Assembly (NCBI RefSeq): GCF_000014065.1
Contig: NC_008044.1
Location: 2,689,501 to 2,753,500, forward strand
Source of the DNA: Ruegeria sp. TM1040
GTDB lineage: Bacteria > Pseudomonadota > Alphaproteobacteria > Rhodobacterales > Rhodobacteraceae
DNA: 64,000 bases
Reading direction: 5' to 3'
The position numbers were made by a program, and so were the translations under genes. Positions 1 through 9,024 of this stretch are shown one piece after another; the first letter of the stretch is position 1, and the number at the start of each line of letters is the position of its first letter. Under the pieces are notes generated by a model. That model did not search any database. It was not told the origin of the DNA and saw nothing but the letters and a program-made list of their open reading frames with translations.

Positions 1-24
1 GCCAGCTGACCCTACCCTAGTCGC

Positions 25-1380
25 ATGACACAGGAATCTCAATTGGCGCGGCTCGGACTTTTCGACGCAAAGGTGCCCAGATATACAAGTTACCCGACTG
101 CGCCACACTTCAACAATGACGTGAGCGCAGCGCGTTTTGCCTCCTGGATCGGGTCTATCAAGCCCGGCGCAGAAATCTCGCTATACGTGCATGTGCCCTT
201 CTGTCGCAGGCTGTGCTGGTTTTGCGCATGCCGCACGCAGGGCACGCAGTCCGAGTCACCTGTGCGCGCCTACATAGAGGTGTTGAAGCAAGAACTTGCG
301 CTTCTTGCGCGTGCCCTACCCGAAGGCGTCCGCCTTGCGCGGCTGCATTGGGGCGGCGGGACGCCCACGCTCCTCAGTGCCGAAATGATCTCTGATCTGG
401 CGGAGGCGATCTTTGCCGTGACGCCGATGGCGAAGGGCGGCGAGTTCTCCGTTGAGATCGACCCAAATGAAATCGACGATGCGCGCCTCGACGCCCTCGC
501 GGCGGCGGGGATGAACCGTGCCTCGATCGGCGTTCAGGATTTTGACCCCCAGATCCAGGAAACCATCGGTCGCATTCAGCCTTTTGATCTGACGCGCGAC
601 GCCGTCGACATGATCCGCGCGCGGGGCATCACAAGCCTCAATGCAGATATTCTCTTCGGGCTGCCGCATCAGAACCGGATGCGCATGACCGAAAGCGTGC
701 AAAAACTGCTGTCGCTCTCGCCGGATCGCGTGGCACTCTATGGCTATGCCCATGTGCCATGGATGGCGCGGCGCCAGAATATGATTCCAACCGACAGCCT
801 ACCGTCACCTCAAACCCGACTACAGTTGTTTGAGACCGCGCAGCGATTGTTTCAGTGGGATGGCTATCGCGAAATTGGTATCGACCATTTTGCCACGCCC
901 CACGATGGGCTGGCGGTTGCGGCCCGGACGGGGCGGCTGCGCCGGAACTTTCAGGGTTACACCGATGATCGGGCAGATGTGTTGATCGGCCTTGGGGCAT
1001 CCTCTATCTCGCGTTTTCCGCAGGGCTATGCTCAGAATGCTCCATCCACATCGGCCTACACCAAGGCTATTCGTGACGGACAGTTTTCCACCGCGCGCGG
1101 CCATGTGTTTTCGGGCGAGGATTTGCTGCGTGGGCGCATGATCGAAGCCCTGATGTGTGATTTCGAGATTGCAACCGACGATATTCGGGCACAGTTCGAC
1201 ATCACGCAAGACGCATTGGAGCGCATGTATCGCGAGGCCTCCGTCGCCTTTCCGGAAATGCTCGACGTCACCCCATCGGGGCTGCGGGTAAGACCCGAAG
1301 GCAAGCCCCTGACGCGAATGGTGGCGCGCCACTTTGATGCCTATGACCTGAGCAAGGCCGGACATAGCTCGGCGATCTAG
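25..1380 (+). CDS. hemN: Oxygen-independent coproporphyrinogen III oxidase
   Basis: A cytosolic radical-SAM enzyme that oxidatively decarboxylates coproporphyrinogen III to protoporphyrinogen IX without O2, for heme (and, where present, bacteriochlorophyll) synthesis. The 451 residues match full-length HemN. Residues 60-69 read CRRLCWFCAC, giving the three [4Fe-4S] cysteines at 60, 64 and 67 and the extra HemN-type cysteine at 69. HWGGGTPT at 108-115 is the SAM-binding glycine motif. The extra cysteine and the full length favour HemN over HemW. Only 24 bases lie upstream, so a possible FNR-type control site cannot be judged. It converges on the yej operon across an intergenic repeat. Confidence 0.95.
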   Translation: MTQESQLARLGLFDAKVPRYTSYPTAPHFNNDVSAARFASWIGSIKPGAEISLYVHVPFCRRLCWFCACRTQGTQSESPVRAYIEVLKQELALLARALPEGVRLARLHWGGGTPTLLSAEMISDLAEAIFAVTPMAKGGEFSVEIDPNEIDDARLDALAAAGMNRASIGVQDFDPQIQETIGRIQPFDLTRDAVDMIRARGITSLNADILFGLPHQNRMRMTESVQKLLSLSPDRVALYGYAHVPWMARRQNMIPTDSLPSPQTRLQLFETAQRLFQWDGYREIGIDHFATPHDGLAVAARTGRLRRNFQGYTDDRADVLIGLGASSISRFPQGYAQNAPSTSAYTKAIRDGQFSTARGHVFSGEDLLRGRMIEALMCDFEIATDDIRAQFDITQDALERMYREASVAFPEMLDVTPSGLRVRPEGKPLTRMVARHFDAYDLSKAGHSSAI

Positions 1381-1417
1381 ACATTCGGCGGTGGTGCAGC
1401 CCCATTCGTGGCAAGAT

Positions 1418-1466
1418 GCGAGGGCTCTGCCCTCGCGCTCCCGGGATATTTTCTGTTAGAAGAAGC
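1418..1466 (-). repeat. Intergenic 3'-end element, copy A (hairpin plus TCC-GG-TATTT core)
   Basis: A perfect 8-bp hairpin (GCGAGGGC 1418-1425, loop TCT, GCCCTCGC 1429-1436) is followed by CTCCCGGGATATTTT and then TTAGAAGAAG. On the minus strand it begins a few bases after the yejF stop codon. Similar elements occur at 12215-12265 and 27248-27306, also just after minus-strand stop codons. It may act as a transcription end or an mRNA 3'-end structure; that is inference. Confidence 0.5.
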
Positions 1467-1470
1467 GGCG

Positions 1471-3063
1471 CTAGGCACCCGTCACGGCAGAGAGCAGATG
1501 CCGTGTGTATTCTTCTTTGGGATTGGCAAATACCTCCTCGGCGGGGCCTTGCTCGATCACGTCTCCGGCTTTCATCACCAGGATGTCATGCGACATGGCG
1601 CGCACCACATTGAGGTCATGGCTGATGAAGAGATAGGCAAGCCCGTAGCGGGCCTGAAGATCGCGCAGCAGGTTCACGATCTGCACCTGGACCGTCATAT
1701 CAAGGGCCGAGGTCGGCTCGTCCAGAACCACCAGCTTGGGGCGCAGAACCATTGCACGGGCGATGGCAATGCGCTGACGCTGCCCACCTGAGAATTCATG
1801 TGGATAGCGGTCCATGGTGGCAGGGTCGAGACCCACTTCCTGCATTACATCAGCCACAAGATCACGCGGCTTACGATGTTGGTCAACCTCATGAATTGCC
1901 AGACCTTCGGCAATGATCTGCTGGCATGTCATACGCGGAGACAGCGAGCCAAACGGATCCTGAAACACGATCTGCATGTCCTTGCGCAACCGGCGCAGGT
2001 CCCGCGTGGACCATTGGCGCAGGTCCTGATCCTGAAAGCGCACCTCGCCTTCGGAGGCGATAAGGCGCATGATCGCAAGTGCCATCGTGGTTTTGCCCGA
2101 GCCGGATTCGCCTACAATTCCCAAAGTTTCCCCGGCGCGCACCGAGAGCGACATGGGATTGACCGCCTTGACATGGCCAACCATGCGCTTCAGTAGCCCC
2201 CGCTGGATGGGAAACCAGACCTTGAGATCCTTGGCACTGACGAATTCGGTTGCCCCTTCCGGGATCGGCGCGGGTCGACCGGAGGGTTCTGCCGCCAGGA
2301 GTTTCTGGGTGTAGGGGTGCTGTGGGTTTGCAAACAGCTCAGCCGTTGGACCTTCCTCGACAATTTCACCGGATTTCATCACGCAGACCCGATCCGCAAT
2401 ACGGCGCACAATCGAGAGGTCATGGGTGATGAACAAAAGCCCCATCCCCTCGCTCTGTTTCAGATCCGCAAGGAGATCGAGGATCTGCGCCTGAATGGTC
2501 ACATCGAGCGCCGTTGTGGGCTCGTCCGCGATCAGAACGTCGGGTTTGTTGGCGAGCGCCATTGCGATCATTACACGCTGACGTTGACCGCCAGAAAGCT
2601 GGTGCGGATAAGCCCCCAGTCGGGTTTCCGCGTCCCGGATACCAACCTTATTCAACAGGTCCAGCACACGCGCGCGGGCGTCCTCTCCCATCACTCCCTG
2701 ATGTAGCGCAAGCGCCTCGCCCAACTGTTTTTCGATCGTATGCAGCGGGTTCAGAGAGGTCATCGGCTCCTGGAAAATGAAGGAGATGTCATTGCCGCGC
2801 ACCCGTCGCAGGGTACGTTCATCGGCGCCGATCATTTCCTGTCCGTCATAGTTCACCGAGCCGGAGACCTCGGCGCTATCACCAAGGAGCTGCACCGTCG
2901 AAAGCGCCGAGACCGATTTGCCGGAGCCCGACTCGCCCACCAAAGCCACCGTCTCGCCACGAGACAGGGCAAAGGACACCCCTTTGACGGCCTCAACCCG
3001 CTGACCGTCCTGACGAAAGGCGACCCGAAGGTCCTTGACCTGCAGAATTGGCGCTTGTGTCAT
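1471..3063 (-). CDS. yejF: Peptide ABC transporter, fused double ATP-binding protein YejF
   Basis: The ATPase of the YejABEF oligopeptide importer. In E. coli and other bacteria this system takes up peptides, including microcin C, and helps resist antimicrobial peptides. Two complete ABC domains are fused in 530 residues, the family's normal length. Walker A motifs GESGSGKS and GESGSGKT, signatures LSGGQRQR and FSGGQRQR, and Walker B runs ending ADEPTTALD and LDEPTSALD are all intact. An upstream in-frame extension reaches 3222, but the ATG at 3063 (MTQAPILQ) fits the family start and leaves a 55-bp gap after yejE. Last gene of the minus-strand operon yejA-B-E-F. Confidence 0.93.
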   Translation of the reverse strand: MTQAPILQVKDLRVAFRQDGQRVEAVKGVSFALSRGETVALVGESGSGKSVSALSTVQLLGDSAEVSGSVNYDGQEMIGADERTLRRVRGNDISFIFQEPMTSLNPLHTIEKQLGEALALHQGVMGEDARARVLDLLNKVGIRDAETRLGAYPHQLSGGQRQRVMIAMALANKPDVLIADEPTTALDVTIQAQILDLLADLKQSEGMGLLFITHDLSIVRRIADRVCVMKSGEIVEEGPTAELFANPQHPYTQKLLAAEPSGRPAPIPEGATEFVSAKDLKVWFPIQRGLLKRMVGHVKAVNPMSLSVRAGETLGIVGESGSGKTTMALAIMRLIASEGEVRFQDQDLRQWSTRDLRRLRKDMQIVFQDPFGSLSPRMTCQQIIAEGLAIHEVDQHRKPRDLVADVMQEVGLDPATMDRYPHEFSGGQRQRIAIARAMVLRPKLVVLDEPTSALDMTVQVQIVNLLRDLQARYGLAYLFISHDLNVVRAMSHDILVMKAGDVIEQGPAEEVFANPKEEYTRHLLSAVTGA

Positions 3064-3118
3064 TGGCCCTGCCCTTCCCGATGCGAAACCAAGTGCTCCG
3101 TTCCCTTGTCTCGACGCG

Positions 3119-4225
3119 TCATGAAAAGGTCTTTCTCGGGTCAAACGCGTCCCGCACGCCTTCAAAAATGAAGACCAGAAGCGAGAGCATGATTGCAAAG
3201 GTGAAGAAGGCGGTAAAGGCAAGCCAGGGCGCTTGCAGGTTCTGTTTGGCCTGCAAGGTCATCTCCCCCAAGGAGGGCGCCGACGACGGCAGCCCAAAAC
3301 CAAGGAAGTCGAGGCTTGCCAATGTGCCGATGGTCCCTGTCACGATGAACGGCAGCATGGTGAGCGTCGCCACCATCGCATTGGGCAGCATGTGGCGGAA
3401 CATGATCGTTACATTGCCGACCCCCAGCGCCTTGGCCGCGCGGACATACTCGAGGTTGCGGGCGCGCAGGAACTCCGCGCGCACCACCCCCACAAGAGCG
3501 GTCCAACTGAACAGGATCATCAGGAAGACAAGGAGCCAGAAACTTCGCCCGAGGATCGCAAACATGATGATGATGACATAGAGCGACGGTGTCGCTGACC
3601 AGATCTCGATGACACGTTGGAAGATCAGATCAACCCATCCGCCAAAGAACCCCTGCACCGCGCCCGCAACAATCCCGATCAGGCTCGCCGCAAGGGTGAC
3701 GATCAGGGTGAAAAGGATGGAGAGTCTGAAACCATAGATAACGCGGGCAAGCACATCGCGTTTGGTGTCATCGGTCCCGAGCCAGTTCTGCCCGTTTGGC
3801 GGCAGCGGGGCTGCGCCCGCGCGATCAACCGGCGTGTCAAACCGGTAAGGGATCGGCGGCCAGAGCGACCAGCCTTCGACAAAATCCTCGGCTGCATATG
3901 TGCCTGAATCAATCGCAGCCATGATCCCTTCGGGATCGTCAAAACAATCGAGACTGCCTCCAGAGGCAATCAAACATTTCACTTCGGGATCGCGGTAGAC
4001 GGCTTCGGTCTGGAAATCACCGCCAAAGGTGGTCTCGGGATAGAAGTTCCAAACAGGCGTGTAATAGTCGCCGCGATAATTCACGAGGATCGGTTTGTCG
4101 TTCGCGAGAACATCCGCAAACAGCGACAGGCCAAACAGCACCAAAAAGATCCTGAGCGACCACAGGGCGCGACGGTTGCGTTTGAAGTTGTTCCACCGCC
4201 GCTGATTGAGAGGAGACAGGGCCAT
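3119..4225 (-). CDS. yejE: Peptide ABC transporter permease YejE
   Basis: Inner-membrane permease of the Yej peptide importer, 368 residues. An N-terminal membrane anchor (about residues 20-40) and a long periplasmic stretch precede a C-terminal block of five membrane segments. The cytoplasmic EAA-type coupling loop is visible around RAAKALGVGNVTIMFRHMLP. The frame continues upstream to 4300, but the ATG at 4225 (MALSPLNQRR) lies only 4 bases after the yejB stop, indicating translational coupling and the true start. Confidence 0.92.
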   Translation of the reverse strand: MALSPLNQRRWNNFKRNRRALWSLRIFLVLFGLSLFADVLANDKPILVNYRGDYYTPVWNFYPETTFGGDFQTEAVYRDPEVKCLIASGGSLDCFDDPEGIMAAIDSGTYAAEDFVEGWSLWPPIPYRFDTPVDRAGAAPLPPNGQNWLGTDDTKRDVLARVIYGFRLSILFTLIVTLAASLIGIVAGAVQGFFGGWVDLIFQRVIEIWSATPSLYVIIIMFAILGRSFWLLVFLMILFSWTALVGVVRAEFLRARNLEYVRAAKALGVGNVTIMFRHMLPNAMVATLTMLPFIVTGTIGTLASLDFLGFGLPSSAPSLGEMTLQAKQNLQAPWLAFTAFFTFAIMLSLLVFIFEGVRDAFDPRKTFS

Positions 4226-4229
4226 CAGA

Positions 4230-5318
4230 TCATCCCTCCCGCTTTTCAAAGTCGATGCGTGGATCCACCAGCACATACATAATGTCTGACAAGATCCCAA
4301 CCACCAGGCCCATCAGACCAAAGATGAAAAGTGTCCCAAATACAATCGGGTAGTCACGCGCGACCGCAGCCTCAAACCCGAGCCGCCCGAGACCGTCGAG
4401 CGAGAAGATCGTCTCGATGATCAGGCTGCCGGTGAAAAAGATCGAGATGAACACCCCCGGAAAACCAGCAATCACGATCAGCATCGCATTGCGAAACACA
4501 TGCCCGTAGAGCACCCGGTTTTCCGTCAACCCTTTGGCACGGGCAGTCATCACATACTGTTTCTTGATCTCGTCCAAAAAGGAGTTCTTGGTCAGCAAGG
4601 TGAGCGTCGCAAAGGCCGAAATGGTCGAGGCCACCACCGGCAAGGTAATGTGCCAGAAATAGTCGCCGATCTTGCCCAGAAGGCTCAGCTCTTCCCAATT
4701 CTCGGATGTCAGGCCCCTTAGAGGGAAAATCTGCCAGTATGACCCCCCGGCCAGAAGCACAAGAAGGAGGATCGCAAACAAGAAGCCCGGGATTGCATAG
4801 GCCGCGATGATCACGCCACTGGTCCAACTGTCAAAGCTGCTGCCATCGCGCAGCGCCTTTTTCACACCAAGCGGGATCGAGATCAGATAGGCAATGAGGG
4901 TGGACCACAGTCCCAGCGAGATCGACACTGGCATCTTTTCGAGCACCAGATCAATCACGCCGATATTGCGAAAATAGCTCTCGCCGAAATCAAGCCGGAC
5001 GTAGTTCCACATCATGTTGAGGAACCGCTCGAGGGGAGGTTTGTCAAAGCCGAACTCGCGCTCCAGTTCCTCGATGAATTCAGGCGGCAGCCCCCGCGCC
5101 CCGGCGTATTGGCTTTCGGCCTGACCAACGGTCTCTGCCCCGGCATCATTCGCCGCCCCAGCAAAGCCGCCAAAGACATCGCCACCGCCCTCAAGGCGGG
5201 CAATCATCTGCTCCACCGGTCCACCGGGGACAAACTGCACGAGCGCGAAATTCACTACCATGATCCCGATCAGTGTCGGGATCACCAGCAGAAGACGCCG
5301 CAGAATATAGTTTAACAT
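4230..5318 (-). CDS. yejB: Peptide ABC transporter permease YejB
   Basis: First inner-membrane permease of the Yej system, 362 residues (family about 364). It opens with [20 protein letters not shown], the standard first membrane helix of DppB/OppB/YejB permeases. The coupling loop appears near [20 protein letters not shown]. Between helices 1 and 2 lies a periplasmic insert of roughly 80 residues containing a Gly/Ala-rich stretch. It follows yejA by 7 bases and precedes yejE by 4. Confidence 0.93.
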   Translation of the reverse strand: MLNYILRRLLLVIPTLIGIMVVNFALVQFVPGGPVEQMIARLEGGGDVFGGFAGAANDAGAETVGQAESQYAGARGLPPEFIEELEREFGFDKPPLERFLNMMWNYVRLDFGESYFRNIGVIDLVLEKMPVSISLGLWSTLIAYLISIPLGVKKALRDGSSFDSWTSGVIIAAYAIPGFLFAILLLVLLAGGSYWQIFPLRGLTSENWEELSLLGKIGDYFWHITLPVVASTISAFATLTLLTKNSFLDEIKKQYVMTARAKGLTENRVLYGHVFRNAMLIVIAGFPGVFISIFFTGSLIIETIFSLDGLGRLGFEAAVARDYPIVFGTLFIFGLMGLVVGILSDIMYVLVDPRIDFEKREG

Positions 5319-5325
5319 CGGGAGC

Positions 5326-7266
5326 TTACCTCAGCGCGCCAGCATCGCGCAGCGCTTTGGCCTTGTCCTCGTTATACCACCAGAAGTCCAGATACCCGAG
5401 GCTATAGGGCGGGATTTCCGCCGGGTGCTCATATTGATCGTAATAGGCGGCCCAATGGTTCGGGTTATACCACAGCGGGATCATGATGAACTCATGCCGC
5501 AAAGCGCGATCCAGCGCCGTCATGACGGTAGTTTCTTCTTCGCGGGTCTCAGCGTGCAGCGATCTCGTGATGATCTCATCCACCAGCGGGGAGGCCAAAC
5601 CGGCGGGGTTGAACAGCGAGAAGGCTGCGGCCTCGGACCCAAACCGCTGCTCCAGACCGGTACCGGTGCCAAGGAACGTGGTGTAGCTGTCGACCACCAG
5701 ATCATAATCGCGGTCCCGTTCCCGGCTGGTGTATTGCGCCGTATCCACCACCTCGAAATTGACCTGAACGCCAAGGTTTTCGAGGTTGTCGACGAAGTTC
5801 TCCATCACCCCGCGCGTGGTGGGCGAGGATGAGGAGGAAAACAGGAAATCCAGCTCAAACGCAGAGCCATCCGGAGACATGCGCATGCCGCCATCGCCCA
5901 CCGTATACCCGGCCGCATCCAGCAAGGCCGCTGCCTTGCGTGCGTTGCGGCGGTCAAACAGTCGCGAAGGATCGGAGGTCGGCGGGATATAGACCTCCTC
6001 GGTCAGCATCTCGTCCGGAACAAGGTCGCCGAGGCTCTGCAGAAACGCGCGCTCGGCGCCCTCGGGCACACCTTTGGCCATCAGGGGGGAGTTCTGGGTG
6101 AACGACGCACGGCGATCAAAGAGACCATAGAGAAGGCTCTCGTTGGACCACTCGAAGTTGAACGCCAGAGCCAGCGCTTCGCGCACACGCCGATCTTGCA
6201 ATTCGGGAGAGGCGAGATTGAACACGATGCCCGATGACGCAGGCGGTGCACCATTTGGCAGCTCTTCGAGTTTCACCGCGCCGCTATCGACCTTCGGAAA
6301 GTCATAGCCGCTGGCCCATTTCTTGCTGTCGCCTTCGGCGCGGAAGGTATACTCGCCCGCCTTGAAGGCCTCAAAGGCTGCCGTGTCGTCGGCAAAGATT
6401 TCCACCCGCAGCGAATCAAAGTTGTGCCGCCCCTGGTTGACCGGCAGATCCTTGCCCCAATAATCAGGGTTGCGTTTCAGCACGATACGACGCGACAGGT
6501 CGATTTCCTCGATCACATAGGGACCAGAGCCCGGAGGCCCCTCGATCCAGTTCTCGTTGAGCTTCTGTCCCGTTTCATCGAACCACTTCTTCGACCAGGC
6601 CGGTACGCCGCCCACCTGCTCGATCAGGCTCCGGCGTGAGACGCCATCAGCAAAATAGAACTTGATGGTGTGATCGTCGATCACCTCAACTTTTGGGATC
6701 AGCCGGCGAATGAAGTCTGCGTAGGACTTCAAACCTTGATCCAGCAGCAGGTTGTGGCTGAAGGCGATGTCATGTGCGGTGACCGGTGTGCCGTCGGAGA
6801 ACCGCGCCTCGGGACGCATGCGAAAGATCACCCAGCTCTTGTCTTCGGGATATTCCACGGTTTCGCAGAGCAGGCAGTAGGACTGACCATATTTATCCGC
6901 AGGTGCCGCATCCGAGAGGAGGCTCTCGTAAGGGTAGACAGAAAACGCATGCGCCCGACCCTTGCCAGAATAGGGGTTCATGCTGTCGAGAGTCCCGATG
7001 AAGGGAATCGCAAGCTCCCCTCCCTTCGGCGCGTCCGGGTTTACATAGTCGAAGTGTTCAAAATCAGCCGGATAATCCAGATCGCCGTAAAACGAATAGC
7101 CATGGCTGACGGTGATCGCCTCGCTCTCTGTGCTCTTTACCGCAAGCGCCGAGGTCATCAGGGCCGCGGTGGACATGAGGACCGCCCCCGCGAAAGGTTT
7201 TAACCACGATCGAGTGCGGGCTTTTGCAGTTCCTGTTGCGGTCGCTGTCGCACGTCTGATCGTCAT
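5326..7266 (-). CDS. yejA: Peptide ABC transporter, periplasmic substrate-binding protein YejA
   Basis: Periplasmic receptor of the peptide importer, SBP_bac_5 (family 5) class, 646 residues, slightly longer than E. coli YejA (about 604). The N-terminus carries basic residues followed by a hydrophobic segment at about 27-43, consistent with a Sec signal peptide. Family landmarks include [17 protein letters not shown] and [14 protein letters not shown]. It is the promoter-proximal gene of yejABEF; about 200 bases separate it from the terminator of the next gene, enough for the operon promoter, which I could not place. Confidence 0.93.
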   Translation of the reverse strand: MTIRRATATATGTAKARTRSWLKPFAGAVLMSTAALMTSALAVKSTESEAITVSHGYSFYGDLDYPADFEHFDYVNPDAPKGGELAIPFIGTLDSMNPYSGKGRAHAFSVYPYESLLSDAAPADKYGQSYCLLCETVEYPEDKSWVIFRMRPEARFSDGTPVTAHDIAFSHNLLLDQGLKSYADFIRRLIPKVEVIDDHTIKFYFADGVSRRSLIEQVGGVPAWSKKWFDETGQKLNENWIEGPPGSGPYVIEEIDLSRRIVLKRNPDYWGKDLPVNQGRHNFDSLRVEIFADDTAAFEAFKAGEYTFRAEGDSKKWASGYDFPKVDSGAVKLEELPNGAPPASSGIVFNLASPELQDRRVREALALAFNFEWSNESLLYGLFDRRASFTQNSPLMAKGVPEGAERAFLQSLGDLVPDEMLTEEVYIPPTSDPSRLFDRRNARKAAALLDAAGYTVGDGGMRMSPDGSAFELDFLFSSSSSPTTRGVMENFVDNLENLGVQVNFEVVDTAQYTSRERDRDYDLVVDSYTTFLGTGTGLEQRFGSEAAAFSLFNPAGLASPLVDEIITRSLHAETREEETTVMTALDRALRHEFIMIPLWYNPNHWAAYYDQYEHPAEIPPYSLGYLDFWWYNEDKAKALRDAGALR

Positions 7267-7465
7267 CTGCCTAACCCTTCTTATGTGGCGCCATTGCCCG
7301 ATCGCACCGGTGCTGGCGTTTTATCTGCTTTCTTCAAAGCTAAAGGTCAGAGCGCATCGTTTTCAAGCCGAGATTGCGGCCTCGCACGGAATTGAAAACA
7401 AACTGCGTACCTTGGTTGACCCTTGGTCGATTTCAATCAACGGTTTAGGGCGCAAGCGTCAAAAG

Positions 7466-7499
7466 AAAAGGCCGCAGCAGTGCTGCGGCCTTTTCACGT
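7466..7499 (-). terminator. Rho-independent terminator of the cytochrome c gene
   Basis: AAAAGGCCGCAGCA and TGCTGCGGCCTTTT form a perfect 14-bp stem around a single-base loop (7466-7494). On the minus strand the stem is followed by TTTTCTTTT. It starts 26 bases after the stop codon of the cytochrome gene at 7520-8020. Confidence 0.85.
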
Positions 7500-7519
7500 T
7501 AACCCTGTGCGCGTCGCAC

Positions 7520-8020
7520 TTAGTTTGCAGTGGTCTGCAGATAGGCGATCAGGTTCACCCGGTCCTCAACCTTTTTCAAACCTGCAAAGGACATGGTGGT
7601 CCCGGAGGCATAGTCGGACGGCTTGAGGAGGAATTCGTTCAGCGCTTCTGGTGTCCAAGCGCCCTCAAGCGCGGTCAGCGCACCGGAGTAGCCAAAGCCT
7701 GCGCTGGCTGCGATATCGCGGCCAACAACACCGTCGAGGTGCGGGCCGGTTGCATCAGTGCCGTCAAGCTTGTGGCATGCGGAGCACTTGCGGAAGACTT
7801 TAGCACCCTTGTCGACATCCGCCGAGGCCATCAGCGTCGCAAAGTCCACCTCAGGCTCGTCGCTTGCACCACCTGCATCAGCCACCTCGATGACGTAGGA
7901 CGCCTCTCCGTGTGCCTCAACGTGATAGAGCTCCTCGGCAACCCATTTGCCCAAGAGGAACACAAGGAACGCGCCACAGAAACCTGCGGTCGCTTTGGTG
8001 AGTGTCATTGTGTCAAACAT
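7520..8020 (-). CDS. cycM: Membrane-anchored c-type cytochrome (CycM / cytochrome cy-like)
   Basis: A 166-residue protein with an uncleaved N-terminal membrane anchor (about residues 9-27), an acidic linker (36-65) and one class I cytochrome c domain. The heme site is CSACH at 79-83 and the probable sixth ligand is Met143 in GTTMSFAG. In Paracoccus and Rhodobacter, CycM/cytochrome cy carries electrons from the bc1 complex to terminal oxidases on the periplasmic face of the membrane. It diverges from pheA with about 120 bases between starts. The symbol is given by architecture and context. Confidence 0.85.
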   Translation of the reverse strand: MFDTMTLTKATAGFCGAFLVFLLGKWVAEELYHVEAHGEASYVIEVADAGGASDEPEVDFATLMASADVDKGAKVFRKCSACHKLDGTDATGPHLDGVVGRDIAASAGFGYSGALTALEGAWTPEALNEFLLKPSDYASGTTMSFAGLKKVEDRVNLIAYLQTTAN

Positions 8021-8140
8021 GATAGCGTGTCCATTTCAGCTGTCTAACAGGGTGTCTAAGGCTTCCCCTATCAACTGGCAAGGTATAGACACCGCGACTA
8101 AACGACCAAATTCCCAAGTTTTTGCAAAGATGACGCAGCT

Positions 8141-8971
8141 ATGACCCAGAAAATCGCAATTCAGGGCGAACTCGGCTCCTACAGCCACGAGGCCTGCCGC
8201 AACAAACGGCCCGATATGGAGGTGCTGCCCTGCCGGGGATTTGAGGATGCCATCAACGCCGTGCGCTCCGGCGAGGCCGAGCTCGCGATGCTGCCGGTGG
8301 AAAACACCACCTATGGCCGGGTCGCAGATATTCACCGCCTGCTGCCCCATTCCGGCCTCAAGATCATCGATGAGGCTTTTGTGCGCGTCCACATCAACCT
8401 CCTGGGGGTGCCCGGAGCCACCCTTGATGACATCAAGGAAGCGCATTCGCATCTGGTGCTGTTGCCACAATGCGCAACTTTCCTGCGCCAACACCAGATC
8501 CAGGGCCGCGTCAGCCCTGACAACGCGCGCGCCGCCCGCGAGGTGGCCGAGCGCGGGGAGATCACCCACGCTGCGCTCGCGTCGGAACTGGCCGGTGAGA
8601 TCTACGGTCTCAATGTACTGGCCCGCCACATTGAGGATCAGGGCAACAACACCACGCGGTTCCTGACCATGGCACGCGAGGCCGATACAAGCCGCCGCGG
8701 CGATAACGGCATGATCACCAGTTTTGTCTTTCAGGTACGCAACATTCCCGCCGCGCTTTATAAGGCGATGGGCGGGTTTGCCACCAATGGCGTCAACATG
8801 ACCAAGCTCGAGAGCTACATGGTCAATGGCTCTTTTACGGCGACCCAGTTCTATGCCGACATCGACGGCCACCCGGAGGATGAGAACGTCCGCCTCGCCA
8901 TGGATGAGCTGAGCTATTTCACAACCGATGTGGAAATCCTCGGCGTCTATCCCGCAGATCGCAAACGCTGA
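8141..8971 (+). CDS. pheA: Prephenate dehydratase
   Basis: Converts prephenate to phenylpyruvate, the committed step to phenylalanine. It is the monofunctional form (276 residues) with no chorismate mutase domain; a separate chorismate mutase lies at 53310. The catalytic motif NNTTRF is at 169-174. From about residue 194 there is a C-terminal ACT domain for feedback by phenylalanine, with LESYM where many homologues have ESRP. The ATG at 8141 directly precedes the conserved start TQKIAIQGELGSYSHEA. Confidence 0.95.
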   Translation: MTQKIAIQGELGSYSHEACRNKRPDMEVLPCRGFEDAINAVRSGEAELAMLPVENTTYGRVADIHRLLPHSGLKIIDEAFVRVHINLLGVPGATLDDIKEAHSHLVLLPQCATFLRQHQIQGRVSPDNARAAREVAERGEITHAALASELAGEIYGLNVLARHIEDQGNNTTRFLTMAREADTSRRGDNGMITSFVFQVRNIPAALYKAMGGFATNGVNMTKLESYMVNGSFTATQFYADIDGHPEDENVRLAMDELSYFTTDVEILGVYPADRKR

Positions 8972-8980
8972 GGGCGCAAA

Positions 8981-9003
8981 CTGGCCCCGTTGATTGGGGC
9001 CAG
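8981..9003. terminator. Hairpin between convergent pheA and the phoX-like gene
   Basis: CTGGCCCC (8981-8988) and GGGGCCAG (8996-9003) form a perfect 8-bp stem with a 7-base loop, placed between two converging genes. There is no clear U-tract on either strand, so termination is only probable. Confidence 0.5.
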
Positions 9004-9024
9004 CCACAGATACACGGATCGGCC